From: an uncultured Candidatus Saccharibacteria bacterium
GTDB lineage: Bacteria > Patescibacteriota > Saccharimonadia > Saccharimonadales > Saccharimonadaceae
Length of the DNA: 11,927 nt
Reading direction: 5' to 3'
NCBI GenBank assembly: GCA_938046495.1
Contig: CALIXG010000134.1
Span: 1 to 11,927 of the forward strand
Shown: in pieces, positions 6,124 to 11,927 of the stretch
How positions within the stretch are numbered: position 1 is the first letter of the stretch
How the letters are laid out: each line of letters opens with the position of its first letter
Translations under genes and position numbers: made by a program
The notes under the pieces: model-generated
Seen by the model: the letters and a program-made list of their open reading frames with translations, nothing else
Told to the model about the DNA's origin: nothing
The model's database searches: none

Positions 6124-7038
6124 ATGTCGAAAAAAGCTGATCTTGAACATATTAAGATTCGCCTAAATGAACTCGCGGGGGTAAGAACGCGAGTAATTTT
6201 GGTTTGTAATTGCAAGAGTACAGGTCATAAACGAGTTGAAAAAGAAGTGGTGAAACCGCTTCGTGAATTTATCTTACAGCAAAAGGGAATGACTTTTTTG
6301 CGTTTTGATGTGGAGTCGCCGACGCTGGAAGAAAACGCGGAAAAACTTTCGAGATTAATCATGGATGGGGATGTGGTGCTTACGGCTGGTGGTGATGGTA
6401 CGGCAGGGATCGGTGTGAACGGGATTATGCAGTCGGGTAAGGCGGCGAAATTTTACGTGATACCGTACGGGAATTTTAACGATATTATTCAGATTTTGCG
6501 GACAAATTCAGGTAAAAGAGTTTATCCGATTGAAGCCTTGATGGATGGAAAGCATTTTCGTTACGCTCTGGCGTATTTTACGATTGGCATGATGGCAGAA
6601 TCGACGAAAATTTTTGATGATGAAAAAGTGCGTAGGAAATTAAGAAAATCGAAATTTAATTTAATCTTTTCTTTGAAGACGCTTTTGATGTGGTTTTTTG
6701 TGAATCGTAAAAAAGATTACATTACGATCGATGGTCAAAAATATTCGGATATTCTGGTAGTGAACGGGAAAAATGTGGCGAGATTGATGAAGGGCGGAGA
6801 GTATTATTTGGGAGAGAATTTTCTCTACACTGAGCAACGTTTGAATAATTTATTCGCGATGGTGTTTTTTATGTTGCAAGCGATGTTTAGTGGAATTCCT
6901 GGTAGGAAATTAAAAGAAAAGACGATTCATTTTGAAGAAAAGCAGAGAATTTTTATTCAATCAGAGGGTGAATATAAAGATTTGGTAGTGCAGGAAATTA
7001 GTTTCTTGAAGAGTAAAAAGTCGATTAAAATCCTGTAA
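6124..7038 (+). CDS. YegS/diacylglycerol-kinase family lipid kinase homologue
   Basis: This 304-residue protein carries the diacylglycerol/sphingosine kinase catalytic fold, which phosphorylates lipid alcohols at the membrane using ATP. The nucleotide-binding loop GGDGT is intact at 89-93, in VVLTAGGDGTAGIGVNGIM. Two other motifs are altered: the usual PxGTxND is PYGNFND (114-120, Asn for Thr) and the C-terminal DGE is EGE (281-283, in IQSEGE). The substrate cannot be told; phosphatidylglycerol, diacylglycerol and undecaprenol-like lipids are options, and in a reduced genome the lipid may come from a host. ATG 6124 lies 1 nt after the preceding stop, with the purine run AAAGGGA before it; an in-frame GTG at 6097 would overlap that gene by 26 nt and is less likely. 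Hydrophobic stretches at 180-192 and 243-257 may help membrane contact. Confidence 0.85.
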   Translation: MSKKADLEHIKIRLNELAGVRTRVILVCNCKSTGHKRVEKEVVKPLREFILQQKGMTFLRFDVESPTLEENAEKLSRLIMDGDVVLTAGGDGTAGIGVNGIMQSGKAAKFYVIPYGNFNDIIQILRTNSGKRVYPIEALMDGKHFRYALAYFTIGMMAESTKIFDDEKVRRKLRKSKFNLIFSLKTLLMWFFVNRKKDYITIDGQKYSDILVVNGKNVARLMKGGEYYLGENFLYTEQRLNNLFAMVFFMLQAMFSGIPGRKLKEKTIHFEEKQRIFIQSEGEYKDLVVQEISFLKSKKSIKIL

Positions 7039-7066
7039 GAAAAAATAAAGATTTCTATTTCGCTTA

Positions 7067-7075
7067 TGTTATAAT
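7067..7075 (+). promoter_or_regulatory. Extended -10 promoter of the pilus operon, near-leaderless
   Basis: TGTTATAAT at 7067-7075 is an extended consensus -10 whose hexamer ends 8 nt before the pilM ATG at 7084. Expected transcription start is 7082-7084, so the leader is zero to two bases. No recognisable -35 is present. It is the only promoter I find for the pilMNO-x-pilB genes. Confidence 0.78.
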
Positions 7076-7083
7076 AAGGCTAT

Positions 7084-8130
7084 ATGAGTCTATTACGTGG
7101 TGTGGGCGATTTCTTCGCATTGGATATTGGAACCAACTCAATTCGCATGATTCAATTGTCGGGCGATGTTGAGAAGGGTTGGGCACTGGAAAAATTTGCC
7201 TATGTGCCGGTGGATAAAAAAATTACGATGGATGATTCGGAACAGGGTCGTAGGAAACTGGCCGAAACGATTTTGGGTGCAAAAAAGCAGGCGGGTATTA
7301 CTACCAAAAATATCGCAATTGGCTTGCCAGCGCGCAAAACTTATACAGCAATTATTGAAGTACCAAATGCACCAGAGAAAGAATTAGCGAAAACCGTAAA
7401 GTACGAAGCTGACCAGTATATTCCGATGGCAGTGGATGATGCGAAGATTGATTTTGCGGTACTTGGAGTATCACCTAATGACAACACGAAGGCAGAGATT
7501 TTGATTTCATCCACGGATCGCGCCTACGCAGAAGAAAGACTTGAAGATATCGAAATGTTGGGCCTAAATGTGATTGCGCAGGAACCAGAACCAATTGCCA
7601 TGGTGAGAGCTTTGGCGCAGATTGGCGTGGATGACGCAAGAATGATTATTGATTTCGGGGAAAATTCCACGGATTTAGTAGTAATGTATCTCGGTGCGCC
7701 AAGGTTGGTACGCTCGATCCCGGGTGGACTTTCGGCTTTTGTAAAAACTGTAGCAAATGGACTCTCGATTTCAGAAGCACAGGCAAAGCAATTTATTCTG
7801 CAATATGGTTTATTACAGGATCAATTCGAAGGGAAAATTTATCAAACGCTTTCGAGTAATTTGGAAGGCTTCACGATGGAACTGATTAAGTCAGTACGCT
7901 TCTTCCAAAATAAATATACGGGAGTGCAATTTGGTGGAATTATTCTTTCAGGATATGCAGGAATTATTCCACTCATGGCGGAGTATATTGAAGCAAAAAC
8001 TGGCATTTCGACCATTCAAGGTAATCCGTGGCAATACGTACGTGTCAACGAGCAACAACAGAAATTACTACTACCGGTGGCGTCGGAATTTGGCGTAGCG
8101 ATTGGGCTTGCAGAAAGGAGCAATGACTAA
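7084..8130 (+). CDS. pilM: Type IV pilus assembly protein PilM
   Basis: PilM is a cytoplasmic actin-like ATP-binding protein that links the PilN tail to the assembly motor of type IV pili. At 348 aa it has the expected size. The actin-fold motifs are visible: phosphate-1 FALDIGTNSIRMIQL (11-25), phosphate-2 MIIDFGENSTDLVVMYLG (187-204), RSIPGG (210-215) and an adenosine-type IILSGYAGIIPLMAEYI (286-302). Characteristic PilM stretches include AIGLPARKTYTAIIEVPN (78-95) and KYEADQYIPM (106-115). No cysteines, in contrast to the exported parts of the next three proteins. It is the first gene of the operon; its TAA overlaps the next ATG by one base, implying translational coupling with the PilN-like protein, its expected partner. 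Confidence 0.95.
   Translation: MSLLRGVGDFFALDIGTNSIRMIQLSGDVEKGWALEKFAYVPVDKKITMDDSEQGRRKLAETILGAKKQAGITTKNIAIGLPARKTYTAIIEVPNAPEKELAKTVKYEADQYIPMAVDDAKIDFAVLGVSPNDNTKAEILISSTDRAYAEERLEDIEMLGLNVIAQEPEPIAMVRALAQIGVDDARMIIDFGENSTDLVVMYLGAPRLVRSIPGGLSAFVKTVANGLSISEAQAKQFILQYGLLQDQFEGKIYQTLSSNLEGFTMELIKSVRFFQNKYTGVQFGGIILSGYAGIIPLMAEYIEAKTGISTIQGNPWQYVRVNEQQQKLLLPVASEFGVAIGLAERSND
8114..8120 (+). promoter_or_regulatory. Strong Shine-Dalgarno for the PilN-like gene
   Basis: AAAGGAG lies inside the end of pilM, 9 nt before ATG 8130. It shows that SD-led initiation operates inside this operon, while the first gene lacks one. Confidence 0.8.
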
Positions 8131-9635
8131 TGAAAAAAATCGATTTTAAGACCATGCATCTTTCTGATATTCCAGGTGTGATAAAAAGTATTTTCACCGG
8201 TGAAGGTGATGATGAAATGATGACGAGTCAAACTGGTAAATATGAAATTAATTTGGTGCCAGATATTAAGACTGATATGTTGAAGTTGATGAAACTACGC
8301 AATACGATTATTTTTGCTTCAGTGCTAGTAATTATCGGATCAGCAGTCTTTACGGCATTTCTGGCAGTGATTAAGGGGGCGCAAGATTTGACGATCGATA
8401 GCCAAGGTAAGCATATTGATAATCTTTCTTCGACAATTAAGGAGTATTCGGAATTGCCAGATTTCTTGAATATTCAGGACCAGCTAGCAAAACTAAAAAG
8501 CATTAATGATAAGCGTTCGGTTTTGTCACGTGTTTTTCCAGTGTTAAAAAATCTTTTCCCAACCAATAATGATACAATTAAGATTTCGGATTTAAACGTA
8601 AATCTTTCGAACTCAACGATTAATTTCGATGCCCAGGCGAATGCGGGGGAAGAACCATATATTGATTACCGTGTGCTGGAGTCGTTTAAGAAATCAGTGA
8701 ATTTGATGAAATACGACTATGGACGTTTCGTGGATGCGCAAGGAAATTTGATCCCATCACGTTGTATTGAGGAAACCGATTCAGCAGGAAATATTTTGAC
8801 TGATAACGGTAATACTTACGCAATTTGGAAGCGTGGATTGACAGATTGTGACCCAACACGAAACGATCATCAAAAGAAGGATGCTTTAGGTCAATCGAAT
8901 AATAATTCCGATGTTTCAAATACGAAATTGAATAGCGATTTTGGCAAGGTGAAGGCAAAATCGAACGTTTCAGACGATGTTGAGCATGTAGAAAATACGG
9001 AAAAGAGTGGCAATGTGGAAAATAATGGTGATGTAGTAAAAACCGATATTCAAACGATTATTCCAGATGAAAAAATTTGGCGTAGTCCACTGTTTGACCT
9101 TTGGTCTAAGCACGAAAAAATGCGCACGGCGGATGATGGAATTCAAGACACGATTGATACGAATGCAGAAGTGTCGGAATCAGAAGTAAATGGCGTAAAG
9201 ACCCGCACGCAGAAAATCAAGAATGTGAAAAATTACATTTATACACCTTCGATGGGATTGGATGGTAAAATTTCTGGGGTGCCACATTTTGAAAGTAGCT
9301 GTATTACTTATAAGGGCGATAAGAACGGCGATAATGTGAAATGGTCGGCGGAAAATAAATGTACGATGGTGCCAAATGGTATTCGGGTGACGGATTCTTC
9401 GAACGGTCGTGATTCAAGTTCAAATTTAGTACTTCGCTTTTCAACGATCATCAGTGTAGATCCAGAACTCTTTAAGTTTACGAATAAGCATATTTTGACA
9501 TTCGGCCCTGCAGGTCAAAACGTAACCGATTCCTATCTCCAAGTGGAAGGTATGTTTGCAGCACCAGCCAAGGACTGTGCAAAAGACGATGCGGAATGTG
9601 TGGGGCAGAAAACTTCAGCAGGAACAAACAATTAA
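8130..9635 (+). CDS. pilN: PilN-like pilus assembly protein, enlarged and cysteine-paired
   Basis: PilN is a bitopic inner-membrane protein whose cytoplasmic INLLP-type motif binds PilM. Here INLVP is at 40-44, followed by one TM (about 59-82) and a long extracytoplasmic part. The family norm is about 180-220 aa, so 501 aa is more than double. Residues about 90-200 fit the usual helix-plus-ferredoxin-like region. A low-complexity Asn/Ser/Asp/Val segment follows (about 252-305), then an unrecognised C-terminal region. Six cysteines, all outside the membrane, fall as close pairs: 212/240, 391/411 and 483/490. The N-terminal 38 residues before the INLVP motif are also extra. Position directly after pilM, with a 1-nt overlap and a strong SD, supports the assignment more than sequence alone does. 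The extra domain is unknown; it could replace an alignment component such as PilP or bind a surface ligand. Confidence 0.72.
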   Translation: MKKIDFKTMHLSDIPGVIKSIFTGEGDDEMMTSQTGKYEINLVPDIKTDMLKLMKLRNTIIFASVLVIIGSAVFTAFLAVIKGAQDLTIDSQGKHIDNLSSTIKEYSELPDFLNIQDQLAKLKSINDKRSVLSRVFPVLKNLFPTNNDTIKISDLNVNLSNSTINFDAQANAGEEPYIDYRVLESFKKSVNLMKYDYGRFVDAQGNLIPSRCIEETDSAGNILTDNGNTYAIWKRGLTDCDPTRNDHQKKDALGQSNNNSDVSNTKLNSDFGKVKAKSNVSDDVEHVENTEKSGNVENNGDVVKTDIQTIIPDEKIWRSPLFDLWSKHEKMRTADDGIQDTIDTNAEVSESEVNGVKTRTQKIKNVKNYIYTPSMGLDGKISGVPHFESSCITYKGDKNGDNVKWSAENKCTMVPNGIRVTDSSNGRDSSSNLVLRFSTIISVDPELFKFTNKHILTFGPAGQNVTDSYLQVEGMFAAPAKDCAKDDAECVGQKTSAGTNN

Positions 9636-9647
9636 AGAAGGTAAAAA

Positions 9648-10634
9648 ATGAGTGAATTAATTTTAACAAAACGCGTACGAATTAATAAAATTAGGCAACA
9701 AATTACCTTGATTGTTTTGGCGGCCTCAGTCTGTTTCGGAATTTGTATGGTACTTTCGATTTATTTCATTAAATATATGAGCTTCAATGGTAAGGTGATT
9801 GCTTCGCGTGATACTTCGATTAATAATTATTACCAAACAATTAAGAATGTGGGGATTTGTGAAGATACCGATAAGGATGGTAAATATAACGATAAGGAAC
9901 TGGCGAAATGTGATCCAAATAAGGTAGATATTTCTAAGCTTTCGAATACTTTGCGCTATAACGCTTTGGTGACAATGGCGAATAATACGAACCTAGAATC
10001 GATTGCGCGTGATGGCCAGAAGAGCTGTTTTGATAATCAAAAAAACCACATTGACTATTCGAAGTTGTATTTGAATTCGAAGAGCGATAGTGAAAAGGCT
10101 TACAATTTGAAGATGATTAAAATGTGTTCGGCGCTGCGGGTGATTCCGGATGCCCTGCCAGCACAAAAGAACGATGAGGCCTTACTCGCTTCTATTAATC
10201 AGATTTTCTTGCTATCAGGATTTGAGCCGGAGCAACTATCTCCGGGTAATTCATATAAGAATAGTGGAATCCCGGGTGTCTCAACTATCCCAGTTTCGAT
10301 TTCAGTGAAAAAAGATGAAAAAGATACGATGAAGGTGCTCTCGAATTTGGAGAAATCGATTCGCTCCTTCAATATTGAAAGTGCGCAGATTAAGTGGAGT
10401 TCGAATCTTTCAACAAAATCTTCAAAACTTGAATTAACGGCGCAGGGCGCAGCGTACTACACAAAAGGTGCAGCGGTGCGCGAAAAGGATGCGACGGTTT
10501 ATGCCTCAAACAAGGCACGTACTCAGGAGTCGAAAGACAAGGCAGACGAGGCGGCGAAGAAAAAGGCTGAGGAAAAAGCCAAGAAAAAAGAAGCAGAAGA
10601 AGCAAAGAAAAAAGAAAAGGAGGATGAGAAATGA
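9648..10634 (+). CDS. pilO: PilO-like pilus protein with Cys-bracketed EF-hand loop
   Basis: A 328-residue bitopic protein: short basic cytoplasmic start (1-18), TM at about 19-43, then outside the membrane. Residues about 176-275 show the alternating helix/strand pattern of the PilO ferredoxin-like domain (PVSISVKKDEKDTMKVLSNLEKSIRSFNI, then KLELTAQGAAYY). Just after the TM-proximal helix lies CEDTDKDGKYNDKELAKC (71-88): a DxDxDGxxxxxE calcium-loop pattern (D73, D75, D77, G78, E84) enclosed by two cysteines. Cys127 and Cys160 are a further possible pair. The C-terminus (about 295-328) is almost only Lys, Glu and Ala. AAAGAAGG lies 6 nt before the ATG. It starts 12 nt after the PilN-like gene and overlaps the next start by 4 nt. 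PilO identity rests on order, topology and fold pattern. Confidence 0.7.
   Translation: MSELILTKRVRINKIRQQITLIVLAASVCFGICMVLSIYFIKYMSFNGKVIASRDTSINNYYQTIKNVGICEDTDKDGKYNDKELAKCDPNKVDISKLSNTLRYNALVTMANNTNLESIARDGQKSCFDNQKNHIDYSKLYLNSKSDSEKAYNLKMIKMCSALRVIPDALPAQKNDEALLASINQIFLLSGFEPEQLSPGNSYKNSGIPGVSTIPVSISVKKDEKDTMKVLSNLEKSIRSFNIESAQIKWSSNLSTKSSKLELTAQGAAYYTKGAAVREKDATVYASNKARTQESKDKADEAAKKKAEEKAKKKEAEEAKKKEKEDEK
10616..10623 (+). promoter_or_regulatory. Consensus Shine-Dalgarno for the small pilus-cluster gene
   Basis: AAAGGAGG, a full match to the SD consensus, sits 7 nt before ATG 10631, within the last codons of the PilO-like gene. The start overlaps the upstream stop as ATGA. Confidence 0.85.
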
Positions 10635-11134
10635 AACGCTCGGATATCTTTACGATAACTTTTGTTGCTAGTGTAGGAATCTTGCTTACTTTTATCGCGT
10701 CAAGCTTCTTATTAGGCGATCCAGATGCTAGGTATTTGAAACATAAGACAATTGGCAAAATTACGGCGGATTTAACTAGCCCAGATCCAGAAGTCTTCAA
10801 TGTGGATGCGATTAATCCAACGGTAGAAGTTTATGTGGGTAGTTGTGAAGATGTGGACCGTAACGGTATTTTGGACCGCGCCGAATTAGTGGCTTGTGGT
10901 CGCGCTACGCCGGAGACTGCGGCAGATGAAGAGAAAAAAGAAAAAGAAGCAGAAGAGAAAAAGGAAGAAGCCGAAAAAACTTCTGACGGTGAAGATGAAA
11001 ATTCTAAGACGAAGGTGGATTCAGATAAAACTTCTGATGGTGAAAATAAAACGAAAAATGAAGCTTCAGAAAAGACTTCTGGAAATAGTTCAACTTCGAC
11101 GAATAAAACTTCAGAAACTAAGAAAGAAAACTAA
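10631..11134 (+). CDS. Small bitopic pilus-cluster protein with Cys-bracketed EF-hand loop
   Basis: A 167-residue protein with an N-terminal TM (about 7-29), a short extracytoplasmic domain (30-95) and a disordered Lys/Glu/Ser/Thr tail (about 96-167) containing KTSDGE twice. The domain ends in CEDVDRNGILDRAELVAC (72-89), with calcium-loop ligands D74, D76, N78, D82 and E85 and a cysteine at each end. This has exactly the spacing of the motif in the preceding PilO-like protein. It occupies the place between pilO and pilB, where PilP lies in some Gram-negative clusters, but I see no PilP similarity and no lipobox, so I leave it unnamed. The ATGA overlap and full SD show tight coupling to pilO, and its stop is 11 nt before the pilB start. 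A role in the pilus platform is inferred from context and topology. Confidence 0.78.
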   Translation: MKRSDIFTITFVASVGILLTFIASSFLLGDPDARYLKHKTIGKITADLTSPDPEVFNVDAINPTVEVYVGSCEDVDRNGILDRAELVACGRATPETAADEEKKEKEAEEKKEEAEKTSDGEDENSKTKVDSDKTSDGENKTKNEASEKTSGNSSTSTNKTSETKKEN

Positions 11135-11138
11135 AGGA
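11133..11138 (+). promoter_or_regulatory. Shine-Dalgarno that sets a TTG start for pilB
   Basis: AAAGGA overlaps the upstream stop and lies 7 nt before TTG 11146. The nearby ATG at 11156 is in another frame, which closes after six codons, so the TTG is preferred. Confidence 0.65.
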
Positions 11139-11145
11139 AAAGATT

Positions 11146-11927
11146 TTGTTTACACATGACTCGCAAGAAAAAGTAATTCAGCTCTTGATTAAAGAAGGGT
11201 TGGTTTTTGAGTCGGATGTAAAAAGAGTAGTAGAGGAGGCAGAAAAACGTAAGCAGCCGTTACTAGCCAATTTGGTGGCGCAAAAGATTTGTGATGCCGA
11301 GACTATTTCACACGCGACGGCAGTGATTATGAATGTGCCTTATGTGAGCTTACATAATGTGAAAATGGACCGCGAGATATTAACATTACTACCTTACGAT
11401 GTAGTTTCAAGATTGATGGTAGTGCCACTAGGGGAGAAAAACGGAATTCTTTATGTGGCGATGTTGGACGTTTCGAATGTGCAGCAGATTGATTATCTTT
11501 CGACTTTGACGCAGAAGCAAATTCGCGGCATGGTGGCCAGCGAGGCAGGAATTAAAAGTGCGATTGCCCAGTATCAGGGGGATTTTCGCGCGGTGGAAAA
11601 AGCGGTCAAAAATAGTGATGAGGAAGATGCAAATTCTTCAAGTGTAAAAACGATTACGCAGGACTCGCCAATTTCGAAGGCACTCACCACGATTTTAGAT
11701 TATGCGACGAAAACAAAAGCTTCAGATATTCATATCGAGCCACTAGAGGCAACACTGGTAGTACGTTACCGAGTGGATGGGGTTTTGCGTAAGGTAATGG
11801 AACTACCAAAATCAATTGAACCAGCACTAGTTTCGAGGATTAAGATTTTAGCGAACTTAAAGATTGATGAACACCGCGTACCACAAGACGGTCAGTTTGC
11901 TGTTGCTGTTGGAGATAAAGAAGTAGA
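11146..11927 (+). CDS. pilB: Type IV pilus extension ATPase PilB, N-terminal part
   Basis: PilB is the cytoplasmic hexameric ATPase that powers pilin polymerisation. The window holds 260 codons of it; the frame stays open to the right edge, so the Walker A/B part of the motor is missing. Residues about 8-150 match the MshEN-type N-terminal domain (for example LLIKEGLVFESDV and VMNVPYVSLH-like spacing, VVPLGEKNGILYVAMLDVSN at 92-111). A variable linker (about 150-172) follows. The start of the ATPase domain is clear: SPISKALTTILDYATKTKASDIHIEP (174-199), VVRYRVDGVL (205-214) and LKIDEHRVPQDGQF (238-251), all family landmarks. The start is TTG 11146 with an SD 7 nt upstream. It is the last visible gene of the pilus operon; pilT/pilC-type genes would be expected beyond the edge. 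Confidence 0.93.
   Translation, partial: MFTHDSQEKVIQLLIKEGLVFESDVKRVVEEAEKRKQPLLANLVAQKICDAETISHATAVIMNVPYVSLHNVKMDREILTLLPYDVVSRLMVVPLGEKNGILYVAMLDVSNVQQIDYLSTLTQKQIRGMVASEAGIKSAIAQYQGDFRAVEKAVKNSDEEDANSSSVKTITQDSPISKALTTILDYATKTKASDIHIEPLEATLVVRYRVDGVLRKVMELPKSIEPALVSRIKILANLKIDEHRVPQDGQFAVAVGDKEV

Noticed and set aside
8763..9362. Possible EF-hand loops between the Cys pairs 212/240 and 391/411 of the PilN-like protein
   Set aside because: Asp/Asn/Gly-rich stretches are present (ETDSAGN, GDKNGDN), but the 12-residue ligand pattern with terminal Glu is not met.
10390..10800. 136-codon antisense open frame across pilO and the small gene
   Set aside because: Low-complexity Leu/Pro/Ser product antisense to GA-rich coding DNA; no promoter or SD.
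10896..11159. 87-codon Lys/Arg-rich frame over the end of the small pilus gene
   Set aside because: A shadow of the Glu/Lys-rich tail in another frame, without a start signal.
11156..11176. ATG at 11156 as the pilB start
   Set aside because: It is out of frame with PilB and its frame closes after six codons; TTG 11146 has a suitable SD.
1..11927. Alternative genetic code (UGA as Gly), as in SR1/Gracilibacteria
   Set aside because: The PilO-like gene ends in TGA directly coupled to the next ATG, and conserved proteins contain no internal TGA.
1..11927. CRISPR array, tRNA, rRNA, insertion sequence or prophage
   Set aside because: No regularly spaced direct repeats, cloverleaf-type sequence, transposase or phage gene was seen on either strand.

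Overview
The window looks like the chromosome of a streamlined bacterium of the Candidate Phyla Radiation (Patescibacteria), most likely Saccharibacteria (TM7). The pointers are a compact dnaG/rpoD region, a small signal-peptide protein resembling the short 'T4SS pilin' proteins common in that group, a minimal pilM-pilN-pilO-x-pilB type IV pilus cluster, and very short gene spacing. Genes end in TAA, TAG and TGA and no conserved protein has an in-frame TGA, so the UGA=Gly code of SR1/Gracilibacteria does not apply. The lineage call is inference; no rRNA gene is present.

Layout. (1) 1-540: mscL, flanked on both sides by short tandem duplications; the 3' one repeats the end of the gene with only synonymous differences. 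(2) 546-576: a strong hairpin terminator shared by mscL and a convergent gene. (3) 629-1291, minus strand: an unknown single-pass membrane protein, divergent from dnaG across a 38-bp gap holding two back-to-back -10 elements. (4) 1330-5651: dnaG, an unknown 505-codon coiled-coil/KTE-repeat protein, and the primary sigma factor rpoD, each with its own promoter. (5) 5721-7038: a small secreted two-TM pilin-like protein and a YegS-type lipid kinase homologue, spaced by 1 nt. (6) 7084 to the right edge: the type IV pilus operon, with PilM (cytoplasmic actin-like), PilN-like and PilO-like bitopic proteins, an unnamed small bitopic protein and PilB (cut by the window end), coupled by short overlaps and strong Shine-Dalgarno (SD) sequences.

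Two themes run through the window. First, transcription units start in a stereotyped way: TATAAT-type -10 boxes, mostly extended (TGnTATAAT), sit 6-8 nt before the start codon, so those mRNAs should be leaderless or nearly so, while genes inside operons have SD sequences. The encoded sigma factor retains the His/Glu pair known in E. coli sigma-70 to read the extended -10. Second, the exported parts of the pilus proteins carry even numbers of cysteines and, in two adjacent proteins, an identically spaced Cys-bracketed EF-hand-like calcium loop, suggesting a disulfide-stabilised, calcium-binding pilus platform. DnaG also lacks all four expected zinc ligands of its N-terminal zinc-binding domain.

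No tRNA, rRNA, CRISPR array or insertion sequence was seen, and no gene-free stretch exceeds about 130 bases.
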